DNA from: Pseudomonas sp. C1C7
GTDB lineage: Bacteria; Pseudomonadota; Gammaproteobacteria; Pseudomonadales; Pseudomonadaceae
DNA length: 64,000 bases
Assembly (NCBI RefSeq): GCF_013359595.1
Contig: NZ_JABFMP010000030.1
Coordinates: forward strand, 21,637-85,636
Reading direction: 5' to 3'
The notes beneath the pieces are model-generated. The model did not search any database, was not told the origin of the DNA, and was given only the letters and a program-made list of their open reading frames with translations. This document shows, one piece after another, positions 8,652-17,235 of this stretch (the first letter of the stretch is position 1; the number at the start of each line of letters is the position of its first letter). Both the position numbers and the translations under genes were made by a program.

Positions 8652-9704
8652 ATGCAGCAGAACGAGATGGGAAACAGCGGTTGGATGATGCCGGCGGAGT
8701 GGGTCCGCCATGCCGCCACCTGGATGGTCTGGCCGCACAACAAGGAACTCTGGGAGTCGGGCTGGCGTGTGACCTTGGCCCAGGTTCAGCAGGATTTCGC
8801 CGGCGTGGCCAACGCCATTGCCCGTTTCGAACCGGTGAAAATGGTCGTCGATCCGTCCGCCGTCGCCAGCGCCAAGGCCCTGTGCGGTCCGAACATCGAG
8901 CTGATAGAACTTTCGGTGAACGACAGCTGGTGCCGCGACTCCGGTCCAAGCTTCGTCTGCCACCCGCAACAAGGTCTGGCCGGGGTCAGCTGGCGCTTCA
9001 ACGCCTGGGGTGGCAAGTCGGCCCATGACCTGGACGAAGGCCTGGCGCGTCGCGTGCTCAATCATCTGGGCCTGCCGTGCTTCGGCACGCCGCTGAGCAA
9101 CGAAGGCGGCGCCATTCATGTCGACGGCGAAGGCACGCTGATCACCACCGAATCGGTGCTGCTCAACCCCAACCGCAACCCGGGCGTGAGCAAGGCCGAG
9201 ATGGAAGAGATCTTCAGCCGCCTGCTGGGCGTGAAGAAAACCATCTGGCTGCCGGGCGATCCGGACTACGTCACCGGCGACATGACCGACGGCCACGTCG
9301 ATGGCGTCTGCGCCTTCGCTCGCCCCGGTGTATTGCTGGTGGACGCCACCCGCGACCAGAACTCGGTGTACGCCGAAGTCGCCCGGGAAAATCGCCGCGC
9401 CCTGGAACTGGCCACCGATGCGCGTGGGCGCAAGTTCGACATGATCGAGCTGTTCGAGGCCAGCGAAGCGGTGGACACTGAAGCCGAAGTGTTCTGCGCC
9501 TCCTACACCAACTTCTACATCGCCAACGACGCGATCATCATGCCGGCCTATGGCATCGCCGCCGATGACGTCGCCGCGCAAACCCTGGCCCAGGCCTTCC
9601 CCGGGCGCGAAGTGGTGCCGGTGCGCATCAACCATCTGGCCCATGGCGGCGGCGGGGTGCATTGCATCACCCAACAGCAACCGGCCTGGCCGGTGGAGGG
9701 TTGA
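8652..9704 (+). CDS. aguA: Agmatine deiminase (cytoplasmic)
   Basis: 350 residues of the guanidino-group-modifying superfamily, hydrolysing agmatine to N-carbamoylputrescine and ammonia. Visible motifs: MPAEWVRHAATWMVWP, NDSWCRDSGP, NEGGAIHVDGEG, DGHVDGV and the catalytic GGGGVHCIT (Cys338). The ATG at 8652 is chosen because the preceding 31 codons have no family resemblance; AAAGGG lies about 12 bases ahead, a rather long spacing. Four bases separate its stop from aguB. No signal peptide. Its N-terminal sequence differs from the better-known Pseudomonas AguA, so it may be a paralogue with a related guanidino substrate. Confidence 0.88.
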   Translation: MQQNEMGNSGWMMPAEWVRHAATWMVWPHNKELWESGWRVTLAQVQQDFAGVANAIARFEPVKMVVDPSAVASAKALCGPNIELIELSVNDSWCRDSGPSFVCHPQQGLAGVSWRFNAWGGKSAHDLDEGLARRVLNHLGLPCFGTPLSNEGGAIHVDGEGTLITTESVLLNPNRNPGVSKAEMEEIFSRLLGVKKTIWLPGDPDYVTGDMTDGHVDGVCAFARPGVLLVDATRDQNSVYAEVARENRRALELATDARGRKFDMIELFEASEAVDTEAEVFCASYTNFYIANDAIIMPAYGIAADDVAAQTLAQAFPGREVVPVRINHLAHGGGGVHCITQQQPAWPVEG

Positions 9705-9708
9705 TGCC

Positions 9709-10617
9709 ATGACGATTCTGACCGTCGCCACCACCCAGATGCCTTGCACCTGGGACCTGAAAGGTAACCTTGATCAGGCGGAGCAACTGGTCCGCGAAGC
9801 CGCCGCCAAGGAAGCCCAGGTGATCCTGTTGCAGGAGCTCTTCGCCACGCCGTATTTCTGCATCGAGCAAAGCCACCAGCACCTGGCCCTGGCCGAGACC
9901 TTCGGCGACAGCACCGTGCTCAAGCGCTTCGCCGCGCTGGCCCGGGAGCTGGGCGTGGTGCTGCCCCTGAGCTGGTTCGAGAAGGCCGGCAACGCCTACT
10001 TCAATTCCCTGTGCGTGGCCGATGCCGACGGGCGCCTGCTGGGGGTGTACCGCAAGACCCATATCCCCAACGCCATCGGCTATCAGGAGAAGGAATACTT
10101 CAGCCCCGGCGACACCGGTTTCCGGGTCTGGGACACCGCGTTCGGGCGCATCGGCGTGGGCATTTGCTGGGATCAGTGGTTCCCCGAAACCGCCCGCTGC
10201 CTGGCCCTGATGGGCGCTGAAGTGCTGCTGTTCCCGACGGCCATCGGCTCCGAGCCTGGCTGCGCGACGCTGGACTCGCGCGATCACTGGCAGATGACCA
10301 TGCGCGGTCACGCGGCCGCGAACATTCTGCCGGTGGTGGCGTCCAACCGCGTCGGCCGGGAAACGGCGACCACGGATCCGACCTTGCAGATGAGCTTCTA
10401 CGGCTCGTCCTTCATCAGTAACCACAAGGGCAAACTGCTCGTCGAGGCCGACCGCGACAGCACCGGTGTGCTGGTGCACGGCCTGGACCTTGCGGCCATG
10501 CGCGAAGAGCGCCTGAGCTGGGGCATCTACCGCGACCGTCGCCCGGAAATGTACGGGGCCATGCTGGGCCTGGACGGTCGCCACATCCATGCACGCTGGA
10601 ATGCCCAGGGGGTCTGA
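9709..10617 (+). CDS. aguB: N-carbamoylputrescine amidase
   Basis: 302 residues of the nitrilase/carbon-nitrogen hydrolase superfamily. The Glu-Lys-Cys triad is visible at Glu43 (LLQELFATPYF), Lys116 (VYRKTHIP) and Cys153 (GICWDQWFPE). AguB hydrolyses N-carbamoylputrescine to putrescine, CO2 and ammonia, completing agmatine breakdown after AguA; the motifs match that subfamily closely. The start at 9709 follows the aguA stop by four bases, so the two are an operon. The polyamine-binding protein gene starts one base after its stop codon. Confidence 0.93.
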   Translation: MTILTVATTQMPCTWDLKGNLDQAEQLVREAAAKEAQVILLQELFATPYFCIEQSHQHLALAETFGDSTVLKRFAALARELGVVLPLSWFEKAGNAYFNSLCVADADGRLLGVYRKTHIPNAIGYQEKEYFSPGDTGFRVWDTAFGRIGVGICWDQWFPETARCLALMGAEVLLFPTAIGSEPGCATLDSRDHWQMTMRGHAAANILPVVASNRVGRETATTDPTLQMSFYGSSFISNHKGKLLVEADRDSTGVLVHGLDLAAMREERLSWGIYRDRRPEMYGAMLGLDGRHIHARWNAQGV

Positions 10618-10618
10618 C

Positions 10619-11722
10619 ATGCGTACCTTCAATCGACTGCTGCCCGCCGTCCTCGCACTGGCGGTCAGCGCCGCGGCACCTGCGCTGCATGCCGAGGAGA
10701 AAACCCTGCGGCTGTACAACTGGGCCGACTATTTCGCCGAGGACACCCTGAGCCGTTTCACTGCTGAAACGGGGATCAAGGTGATCTACGACGTCATGGA
10801 CGGCAGCGAAACCCTGGAAGCCAAGATGCTCGCCGGTGGCAGCGGTTACGACCTGATCTTCCCCGGCGACACCGTGGCCGAGCGCCTGATGCGCGCCGGC
10901 AGCCTGTTGCCCCTGGACCGCTCGAAACTCACCGAACTGTCGGACATCGAGCCGGGCCTGCAAAAACTGCGCGGGCAATACGAGCACTCCAGCGCGGCCA
11001 CCGTGCCCTACACCTGGGGCACCATCGGCCTGACCTACAACCAGGAGCAGATCAAAAAGCGCCTGCCCGATGCCCCGGTCAACAGCCTGGACATGCTGTT
11101 CAAACCGGAGCTGGCGGCGCAGTTCGCTGATTGCGGCATCTCGGTGATCGATTCCCCTGACGAGGTGCTGGCGGTGGTGCTCCACTACCTGGGCCGCGAA
11201 CCGCGCAGCGCCAGGCCGGAGGACCTGAAGGCAGCCAGCGCCTTGCTGCAGAAACTGCGGCCGTACGTGCGCAAGTTCCAGTCGCAACCGGTGACGGACC
11301 TGGTGAACGGCAACCTGTGCCTGTCCCTGGGCTACAGCGGCGACATGACCCAGGCGCAGCGCACCGCGGATTCGGCCGGCAAGAAGACCACCTTCCAGTA
11401 CCGCATTCCCAAGGAAGGCACGACGGTGTGGATGGACACCATGGCCATTCCCGTGGACGCCAAACACCCGGAATACGCCTATGCGTTCATCAACTTCGTC
11501 ATGCGCCCGCAGAACATGGCGGCCATCAGCAACTTCACCGGCTACCCGACTTCCAACGCCAAGGCGCGGCCAGGTGTGGATGCGAGCATGCGCGACAACC
11601 CGGACATCTATATTGATGAAGCCACCTACGCGCGCCTGATCCCGGGCAAGGATATTCCCCAGGCCGACATGCGTGCCCGCATGCGCACCTGGACCAAGTT
11701 CAAAACGGCCACAAGCCAGTAA
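10619..11722 (+). CDS. Polyamine ABC transporter substrate-binding protein (PotF/SpuD type)
   Basis: 367 residues with a signal peptide cleaved after ALHA (about residue 25), then the PotD/PotF fold: LRLYNWADYFAEDTLSRF at the start, GYDLIFPGDTVAERL, VPYTWGTIGLTYN and GYSGDMTQA. These proteins capture putrescine, spermidine or agmatine-like cations in the periplasm. The gene is tightly linked to aguAB, but no permease or ATPase genes follow, so it must either borrow a transporter encoded elsewhere or act as a sensor. Substrate is inferred from neighbours. Confidence 0.9.
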   Translation: MRTFNRLLPAVLALAVSAAAPALHAEEKTLRLYNWADYFAEDTLSRFTAETGIKVIYDVMDGSETLEAKMLAGGSGYDLIFPGDTVAERLMRAGSLLPLDRSKLTELSDIEPGLQKLRGQYEHSSAATVPYTWGTIGLTYNQEQIKKRLPDAPVNSLDMLFKPELAAQFADCGISVIDSPDEVLAVVLHYLGREPRSARPEDLKAASALLQKLRPYVRKFQSQPVTDLVNGNLCLSLGYSGDMTQAQRTADSAGKKTTFQYRIPKEGTTVWMDTMAIPVDAKHPEYAYAFINFVMRPQNMAAISNFTGYPTSNAKARPGVDASMRDNPDIYIDEATYARLIPGKDIPQADMRARMRTWTKFKTATSQ

Positions 11723-11741
11723 ACCCGAACCCGTAGTCAAA

Positions 11742-11767
11742 GGCCGGCACGATCTGCCGGCCCATTT
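11742..11767 (+). terminator. Hairpin between polyamine-binding protein and Tat-deiminase genes
   Basis: GGCCGGCA-CGATC-TGCCGGCC, a perfect 8-bp stem, followed by ATTTTC. The T-run is weak, so it may be a partial terminator or an RNA-stability element that lowers expression of the downstream gene. Confidence 0.5.
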
Positions 11768-11781
11768 TCAGGAACACCTAC

Positions 11782-12903
11782 ATGTCGACGCGTCGCGAAT
11801 TCATCAAACAGGTATCGGTGCTTGCCGGTATGGGAGCCGCTTTCACCGGGCTCGGCCTGTCACCCGCCGCCGTGCTGGCGGCCAGCGCAGAGCGTTGGTA
11901 CATGCCCGATGAGGGCGACAAACATGAGCAGGCCTTCATCGCCTTCGGCGCCCAGGACGCGGTCTGGGAAGACTTCACCCCGGACGTGCAAGCGGCGCTC
12001 GGGCGCATCGCGCGGGCCATTGCCGACTATGAGCCGCTGACCGTGTTCTGCCGCAAGAGCGAACGGGACCTGGCCGAGGCGCATTGCGGCAGCGCCAATG
12101 TCACCTACGTCATCACCGAGCTGGACGACATCTGGATGCGCGACATCGGCGCCAATTTCGTGGTCGATGGCAAGGGCGGGCTGGGCGCCGTGGATTTCAA
12201 CTTCAACGGCTGGGGCAACAAGCAGCGGCACGGCAAGGATGCGCGGCTGGCGGCGCTGATCGCCAGGAACGAGCAGGCCAGCTACCTGCGCAGCGAGCTG
12301 GTGGGCGAGGGCGGTGGCATCGAAGTGGACGGTCACGGCACCGGGATCATGACCGAAAGCAGCTGGATCAACGCCAACCGCAATCCCGACTGGACCAAGG
12401 CCGAGGTCGAGGAAGAGCTGAAATTCCGTCTGGGCCTGCGCAAGATCATCTGGCTGCCGGGGATCAAGGGCAAGGACATCACCGACGCCCATGTCGATTT
12501 CTATGCCCGTTTCGTCAAGCCGGGGGTGGTGATCGCCAACCTCGACACCGACCCGCGGTCCTACGACAACAAGGTCACCAAGGCCCATCTGGAGATCCTC
12601 AGGAACGCCACGGACGCCGATGGTCGCAAGCTGCAGGTGCACACCGTGTCGCCGCCGCTCAAGCCGCGCAAGAGCAAGTTCAGCCAGGGCAATGACGACT
12701 TTGCCGCCGGTTACATCAACTATTTCGTGATCAACGGGGCGATCATCGCACCGCAGTTCGGTGACAAGGAGGCCGACCGCAAGGCGTTCGACCTGCTGTC
12801 CAGGCTCTATCCGGATCGCGAAGTAGTGCAGCTCAATATCGACGCCATCGCCGCCGGTGGCGGGGGCATTCACTGTGTGACCAGTCATCAGCCAAGGGTC
12901 TAG
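11782..12903 (+). CDS. Agmatine deiminase family protein with Tat signal
   Basis: 373 residues. The N-terminus TRREFIKQVSVLAGMGAAF is a twin-arginine signal (RREFIK, hydrophobic stretch, AxA cleavage site near residue 34), so the folded enzyme is probably exported. The body belongs to the porphyromonas-type peptidyl-arginine/agmatine deiminase family with DDIWMRDIGANF, EGGGIEVDGHG, DAHVDFYARF and the catalytic GGGGIHCVT (Cys365). It is distinct from the cytoplasmic AguA at 8652. It probably makes N-carbamoylputrescine or a related ureido compound outside the cytoplasm, next to a periplasmic polyamine-binding protein. Activity is inferred from intact catalytic motifs; the exact substrate is not known. 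Confidence 0.85.
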   Translation: MSTRREFIKQVSVLAGMGAAFTGLGLSPAAVLAASAERWYMPDEGDKHEQAFIAFGAQDAVWEDFTPDVQAALGRIARAIADYEPLTVFCRKSERDLAEAHCGSANVTYVITELDDIWMRDIGANFVVDGKGGLGAVDFNFNGWGNKQRHGKDARLAALIARNEQASYLRSELVGEGGGIEVDGHGTGIMTESSWINANRNPDWTKAEVEEELKFRLGLRKIIWLPGIKGKDITDAHVDFYARFVKPGVVIANLDTDPRSYDNKVTKAHLEILRNATDADGRKLQVHTVSPPLKPRKSKFSQGNDDFAAGYINYFVINGAIIAPQFGDKEADRKAFDLLSRLYPDREVVQLNIDAIAAGGGGIHCVTSHQPRV

Positions 12904-12970
12904 CAGGGGGAGTGGGGGCGTCTGTTAGACTGGCGGACGTCCCTTTACCTTCCTCGAACAAGAGAGCCCC

Positions 12971-13351
12971 ATGGCCAATCAAGACGTCGTCTTCTATCCC
13001 GATCCCGACCAGGATTCCATTTCCTCCGATGTTGCCGAGTTCAACGGCATCCTGATGACCACGCAGATCCCGACCCGCTTCGACGGTACCCTGGAACTGG
13101 GCGACATCACCGTGCAGAGCGAATGCACCCTGCAAGCGCTGAAGGTTGCACTGGAAGGCGCCGGCAGCTCCATGGACCGGGTCATGCACCTGACCATCTA
13201 CCTCACCGACATGACCGACCGCGCCGCGTTCAACGAAGTCTACAAGCGCTTCTTCGCCAAGCCATGGCCAGTACGCGCCGCGGTCGGCGTTGCCGCCCTG
13301 GCGGTGGAAGGCATGCGCGTGGAAGTCGTGGCCATGGCCGCCAAGGCCTGA
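12971..13351 (+). CDS. RidA/YjgF family protein
   Basis: 126 residues, the normal length for a RidA trimer subunit. The conserved arginine that binds the carboxylate of imine intermediates is in PWPVRAAVGVAAL, and the MTIYLTDM-like stretch (MHLTIYLTDM) fits the fold. RidA proteins deaminate reactive enamine/imine intermediates from PLP enzymes. It lies 67 bases after the Tat deiminase in the same direction, so may be part of the amine-degradation group, but RidA genes are often placed beside unrelated catabolic genes. Confidence 0.88.
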   Translation: MANQDVVFYPDPDQDSISSDVAEFNGILMTTQIPTRFDGTLELGDITVQSECTLQALKVALEGAGSSMDRVMHLTIYLTDMTDRAAFNEVYKRFFAKPWPVRAAVGVAALAVEGMRVEVVAMAAKA

Positions 13352-13391
13352 TTCCCGCCAAACCTGGTCAGTAAAGCCAGACGCACTTACC

Positions 13392-13437
13392 TGTGGCGAG
13401 GGGGCGGTGCGACGTTTCGACAAGCCCCCTCGCCACA
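13392..13437. repeat. REP-type palindrome of the GAGGGGGC class
   Basis: TGTGGCGAGGGGGC and its perfect 14-base inverse GCCCCCTCGCCACA flank an 18-base spacer. It sits between the RidA and rlhA genes and could act as a terminator-like hairpin, though no T-run follows. Confidence 0.75.
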
Positions 13438-13550
13438 ATTTCCTCCTCACTTGTGCATTCTCCCCACCACCCGGCAGCACACAGATGCCCGTCAGGCAAT
13501 TCGCCGGTACAATGCGCCCCTCGACCGTGACCGCCTGACTAAAAAAACAT

Positions 13551-15548
13551 ATGTCCTTGCCCAAACATCACCTGGAATTGCTCAGCCCCGCCCGTGACGT
13601 GGCCATCGCCCGCGAGGCGATCCTGCATGGTGCCGACGCCGTCTACCTCGGCGGCCCGAGCTTCGGCGCACGCCACAACGCCTGCAACGAGGTGAGCGAT
13701 ATCGCCGGCCTGGTGGAATTCGCCCATCGCTATCACGCGCGGGTCTTCACCACCATCAACACCATCCTGCACGACAACGAGCTGGAGCCGGCGCGCAAGC
13801 TGATCCACGAGTTGTACGATGCCGGCGTCGATGCGCTGATCGTCCAGGACCTGGGCGTGATGGAACTGGACATCCCGCCGATCGAGCTGCACGCCAGCAC
13901 CCAGACCGACATCCGCACCCTGGCCCGGGCGAAATTCCTCGATCAGGCCGGTTTCTCGCAACTGGTACTGGCCCGTGAGCTGAACCTGCAGGAAATCCGC
14001 GCCATCGCCGACGAGACCGAGGCGGCGATCGAGTTCTTCATTCACGGCGCGCTGTGCGTGGCGTTCTCCGGCCAGTGCAACATTTCCCACGCGCAGACCG
14101 GGCGCAGCGCCAACCGTGGCGACTGCTCCCAGGCCTGCCGTCTGCCGTACACCCTCAAGGACGACCAGGGTCGTGTGGTCGCCTACGAAAAACACCTGCT
14201 GTCGATGAAGGACAACAACCAGAGCGCCAACATCCGCGCCCTGGTGGAAGCCGGCGTGCGCTCGTTCAAGATCGAAGGGCGCTACAAGGACATGGGCTAC
14301 GTGAAGAACATCACCGCCTACTACCGCCAGCGCCTGGACGATGTGCTCGAAGACCGCCCGGACCTGGCCCGCGCCTCCAGCGGCCGCACCGCGCACTTCT
14401 TCGTGCCCGATCCGGACAAGACCTTCCACCGTGGCAGCACCGACTACTTCGTGACCGACCGCAAGGTCGACATCGGCGCCTTCGATTCGCCGACCTTCAC
14501 CGGCCTGCCGGTGGGTGTGGTGGAAAAGGTCGGCAAGCGCGATCTGACAGTGGTCACCCACGAGCCGCTGTCCAACGGCGACGGCCTCAACGTGCTGCTC
14601 AAGCGTGAAGTGGTCGGCTGGCGTACCAACATCGCCGAGCCCAAGGGTGAATTCGAGGAAGACGGCGAGAAGCGCTACCGCTACCGCGTCGAGCCCAACG
14701 AAATGCCGGAAGGCCTGTACAAGCTGCGTCCGAACCATCCGTTGAGCCGCAACCTGGACCACAACTGGCAGCAGGCCTTGCAGAAGACCTCCGCCGAGCG
14801 TCGCATCGGCGTGGCCTGGGTCGCGCGTCTGGACGAGCAGCGCCTGCAATTGACCGCCACCAGCGAGGAGGGCGTCAGCGCCAGCGTGACCCTGAACGGT
14901 CCGTTCGGTGTGGCCAACAAGCCGGAGCAGGCGCTGGAGCAGTTGCGCGACTTGCTGGGCCAACTCGGCACCACCGAGTACCACGCCACCGACATCAAGC
15001 TGGACGCGCCGCAGGCGTTCTTCATCCCCAACTCGCAGCTCAAGGCCCTGCGCCGCGAGGTGATCGAGGCGCTGACCGTGGCGCGGGTCAAGGCGCATCC
15101 GCGCGGCGGTCGCAAGGCCGAGGCCACGCCACCGCCGGTGTACCCGGAATCGCACCTGTCGTTCCTGGCCAACGTCTACAACCAGAAGGCCCGGGATTTC
15201 TATCACCGTCACGGGGTGAAATTGATCGACGCGGCGTACGAGGCCCATGAGGAGCCGGGCGAAGTGCCGGTGATGATCACCAAGCACTGCCTGCGCTTCT
15301 CCTTCAACCTGTGCCCGAAACAGGCCAAGGGCGTGACCGGCGTGAAGACCAAGGTCGCACCGATGCAACTGATCCACGGCGATGAAGTGCTGACCCTGAA
15401 GTTCGACTGCAAGCCGTGCGAGATGCACATCATCGGCAAGATGAAAGGCCACATCCTCAACATGCCGCAGCCTGGCAGCGTGCAGCCCGTGGTCGGCTAC
15501 ATCAGCCCCGAAGACCTGCTCAAAACCATCCCCCGCGCCCCGCACTAA
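13551..15548 (+). CDS. rlhA: U32-family 23S rRNA C2501 hydroxylase
   Basis: 665 residues, close to the length of E. coli RlhA (YdcP). N-terminal U32 signatures: LELLSPARDVAIAREAILHGADAVYLG, then the HGALCVAFSGQCNIS and GDCSQACR cysteine motif used for an iron-sulphur cluster, and a C-terminal extension with KHCLRFSFNLCPK and FDCKPCEMH. The two-part layout separates RlhA from the shorter TrhP/UbiU proteins. RlhA hydroxylates cytidine 2501 of 23S rRNA using prephenate-dependent chemistry in E. coli. It stands alone, without an obvious operon partner. Confidence 0.88.
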   Translation: MSLPKHHLELLSPARDVAIAREAILHGADAVYLGGPSFGARHNACNEVSDIAGLVEFAHRYHARVFTTINTILHDNELEPARKLIHELYDAGVDALIVQDLGVMELDIPPIELHASTQTDIRTLARAKFLDQAGFSQLVLARELNLQEIRAIADETEAAIEFFIHGALCVAFSGQCNISHAQTGRSANRGDCSQACRLPYTLKDDQGRVVAYEKHLLSMKDNNQSANIRALVEAGVRSFKIEGRYKDMGYVKNITAYYRQRLDDVLEDRPDLARASSGRTAHFFVPDPDKTFHRGSTDYFVTDRKVDIGAFDSPTFTGLPVGVVEKVGKRDLTVVTHEPLSNGDGLNVLLKREVVGWRTNIAEPKGEFEEDGEKRYRYRVEPNEMPEGLYKLRPNHPLSRNLDHNWQQALQKTSAERRIGVAWVARLDEQRLQLTATSEEGVSASVTLNGPFGVANKPEQALEQLRDLLGQLGTTEYHATDIKLDAPQAFFIPNSQLKALRREVIEALTVARVKAHPRGGRKAEATPPPVYPESHLSFLANVYNQKARDFYHRHGVKLIDAAYEAHEEPGEVPVMITKHCLRFSFNLCPKQAKGVTGVKTKVAPMQLIHGDEVLTLKFDCKPCEMHIIGKMKGHILNMPQPGSVQPVVGYISPEDLLKTIPRAPH

Positions 15549-15570
15549 GTCCACTCGGCTACCTGCAGGC

Positions 15571-15685
15571 GCTGTGTAGGAGCTGTGTAGGAGCTGTGTA
15601 GGAGCTGTCGAGTGAAACGAGGCTGCGATCTTTTAATTGTTTAAAAGCAAAATCAAAAGATCGCAGCCTTCGGCAGCTCCTACAG
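15571..15685. repeat. Tandem 11-mer triplet joined to long palindromic repeat, copy 2
   Basis: Three exact copies of GCTGTGTAGGA (15571-15603) run into a copy of the palindrome seen at 7376: GGCTGCGATCTTTT at 15621-15634 mirrors AAAAGATCGCAGCC at 15655-15668, ending in CAGCTCCTACA. The centre is TTGTTTAAAAGC-like and AT-rich. Confidence 0.8.
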
Positions 15686-15710
15686 AAATAATGCGTTATG
15701 TCGCGTCCCC

Positions 15711-15740
15711 TTGTGGGAGCGAGCCTGCTCGCGATGCCTT
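15711..15740. repeat. Single REP palindrome
   Basis: TTGTGGGAGCGAGCCTGCTCGCGATGCC, one REP unit upstream of the MscS-type channel gene. Confidence 0.75.
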
Positions 15741-15817
15741 CTGCCCCCCCCCAAACTGGCGGCCCGCCAAGGCTGTGCTAGCGTCTTGAGGTCATCCCTT
15801 ATTTGCGAGCTTCTGCC

Positions 15818-16690
15818 ATGGACGAGACAATCGTTAATGTAACCACCGAGAAGTTCAACGCACTTATTGCAGTCGTGCAGGCTTATGGTGTCGCTTTTGC
15901 GGTCAAAGTGCTGGTCGCCATCGGTTTCTGGATCGTCGGCCGCTGGCTGATCGGATTTGCCGTCGGCATGGTGCAAAAGGCCCTCGGCAAGCAGAAGGTC
16001 GATCCGACCGTGCTGCGTTATGTCGGCTCGGCCATCACCGTCACCCTGAACATCATTCTGGTCATCGCCATCCTCGGCTACCTGGGCATGCAGACCACCA
16101 CCTTCGCGGCACTGCTCGCCGCGGTCGGCCTGGCGATCGGCATGGCCTGGTCGGGGCTGCTGGCGAATCTTGCGGCCGGCGCCTTCATCATCGTGCTGCG
16201 GCCGTTCAAGGTCGGCGATTTCATCTGTGCCGGCGGCGTGACCGGTACGGTAATGGAGATCGGCCTGTTCGCCACCTCGATCAACACCCCGGACAACGTG
16301 CTGACCCTGGTGGGCAACAACAAGATCTTCAGCGACAACATCCAGAACTACACCCACAACCCGTTCCGCCGGGTCGAGCTCAAGGCTCAGCTGTCCGGTG
16401 CCGCTGACTGGAAAGCCGCGGCGGCCTTGCTGAAAGAGAAAATCGCCGCCGTTCCCAACGTGCTGGAAACCCCGGCGATCGACGTGGAGATTCTCGAGTT
16501 CAACCTGGTCGGCCCGGTGCTGGCGGTGCGTCCGTACTGCCACAACGAGCATTACTGGCAGGTGTATTTCGACACCAACCGCATCATCAAGGATGCCCTC
16601 GGCGAAGCCGGTTTCCCGGCGCCAATGCCGGCGCAGACGGTGATCTTCCAGCAAGGCGCCGCGTTGCCGGGACCGCTTGCAGGCAAGTAA
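15818..16690 (+). CDS. MscS-family mechanosensitive channel
   Basis: 290 residues, the size of E. coli MscS. Three N-terminal membrane helices; the pore-lining TM3 region LLAAVGLAIGMAWSGLLANLAAGAFIIVL is followed by the beta domain RPFKVGDFICAGGVTGTV and the C-terminal domain with NNKIFSDNIQNYT. It opens under membrane tension to release solutes on hypo-osmotic shock. The ATG at 15818 is preferred over 15803 because the family begins near this point. It converges on the gene ending at 16705 with only 14 bases between. Confidence 0.92.
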   Translation: MDETIVNVTTEKFNALIAVVQAYGVAFAVKVLVAIGFWIVGRWLIGFAVGMVQKALGKQKVDPTVLRYVGSAITVTLNIILVIAILGYLGMQTTTFAALLAAVGLAIGMAWSGLLANLAAGAFIIVLRPFKVGDFICAGGVTGTVMEIGLFATSINTPDNVLTLVGNNKIFSDNIQNYTHNPFRRVELKAQLSGAADWKAAAALLKEKIAAVPNVLETPAIDVEILEFNLVGPVLAVRPYCHNEHYWQVYFDTNRIIKDALGEAGFPAPMPAQTVIFQQGAALPGPLAGK

Positions 16691-16704
16691 GGCCGCTTCA
16701 TGGC

Positions 16705-17172
16705 TCAGCGTTGGCGGTTTCGGCCGCCAATGCGATTGATCAACAGCAAGCAACCTCCGACCAGCAACGCCGCCGCGGCCACGAGCAAAGGGGAAGGGCG
16801 TTGCGCGAATGTCTGGAGCGGCCGTGCATCTATCCTGGCCAGCGCAATATCGACCCGGGCGCGAAAGGGCTCCGGGCTCAGTTCCAGGCGTGCGCCATCG
16901 CCCAGGGTCAAGGTCAGGTCCTCGACAATGCCGGCAATCCGGCCGGGAAACACCGGCTCGCCCGTCGGGTCGAGCTGATCGTAGAAAAACTGCTGACCCT
17001 CGAGCCAGCCGACGGCGGTCTGCAGTTCGGGGCCCAGGTAGTATTTGCCATCAAGGAAAAAACCCGGAAAGTGATGCGCGCGCTCGACACTGTCGACGAC
17101 GTAACGCTCGCCCGGCTTCATGCCGGTGGCTGGAGCAATCATGGTGCGGTCCTCCGTGTTGTAAGCGATCAA
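16705..17172 (-). CDS. Membrane-anchored protein, unknown
   Basis: 155 residues (145 if the second ATG is used). A mainly beta-type N-terminal domain carries RYVVDSVERAHHFPGFFLDGKYYLGPELQTAVGWLEGQQ; a C-terminal hydrophobic helix (SPLLVAAAALLVGGCLLLIN) ends with basic residues, so it is likely tail-anchored in the inner membrane. No family recognised. It is the last of a leftward group of small envelope genes. The plus-strand frame covering the same bases lacks any recognisable domain and is rejected. Confidence 0.6.
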   Translation of the reverse strand: MIAYNTEDRTMIAPATGMKPGERYVVDSVERAHHFPGFFLDGKYYLGPELQTAVGWLEGQQFFYDQLDPTGEPVFPGRIAGIVEDLTLTLGDGARLELSPEPFRARVDIALARIDARPLQTFAQRPSPLLVAAAALLVGGCLLLINRIGGRNRQR

Positions 17173-17176
17173 CTGA

Positions 17177-17204
17177 AAAGCCCGCCATCAATAGCGCGGG
17201 CTTT
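17177..17204 (-). terminator. Terminator after the small secreted protein gene
   Basis: AAAGCCCGC-CATCAATAGC-GCGGGCTTT, a perfect 9-bp stem. On the minus strand the 3' arm ends in GGGCTTTT, giving a short T-run. It lies between the genes at 17236 and 16705. Confidence 0.65.
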
Positions 17205-17235
17205 GCGGTTTTTGCCAAGTGGGGCCTTTCACCGA

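Noticed and set aside
13539..15554. A 671-codon antisense frame opposite rlhA
   Set aside because: Shadow of a real gene with the same mirror-image codon pattern; no motifs.
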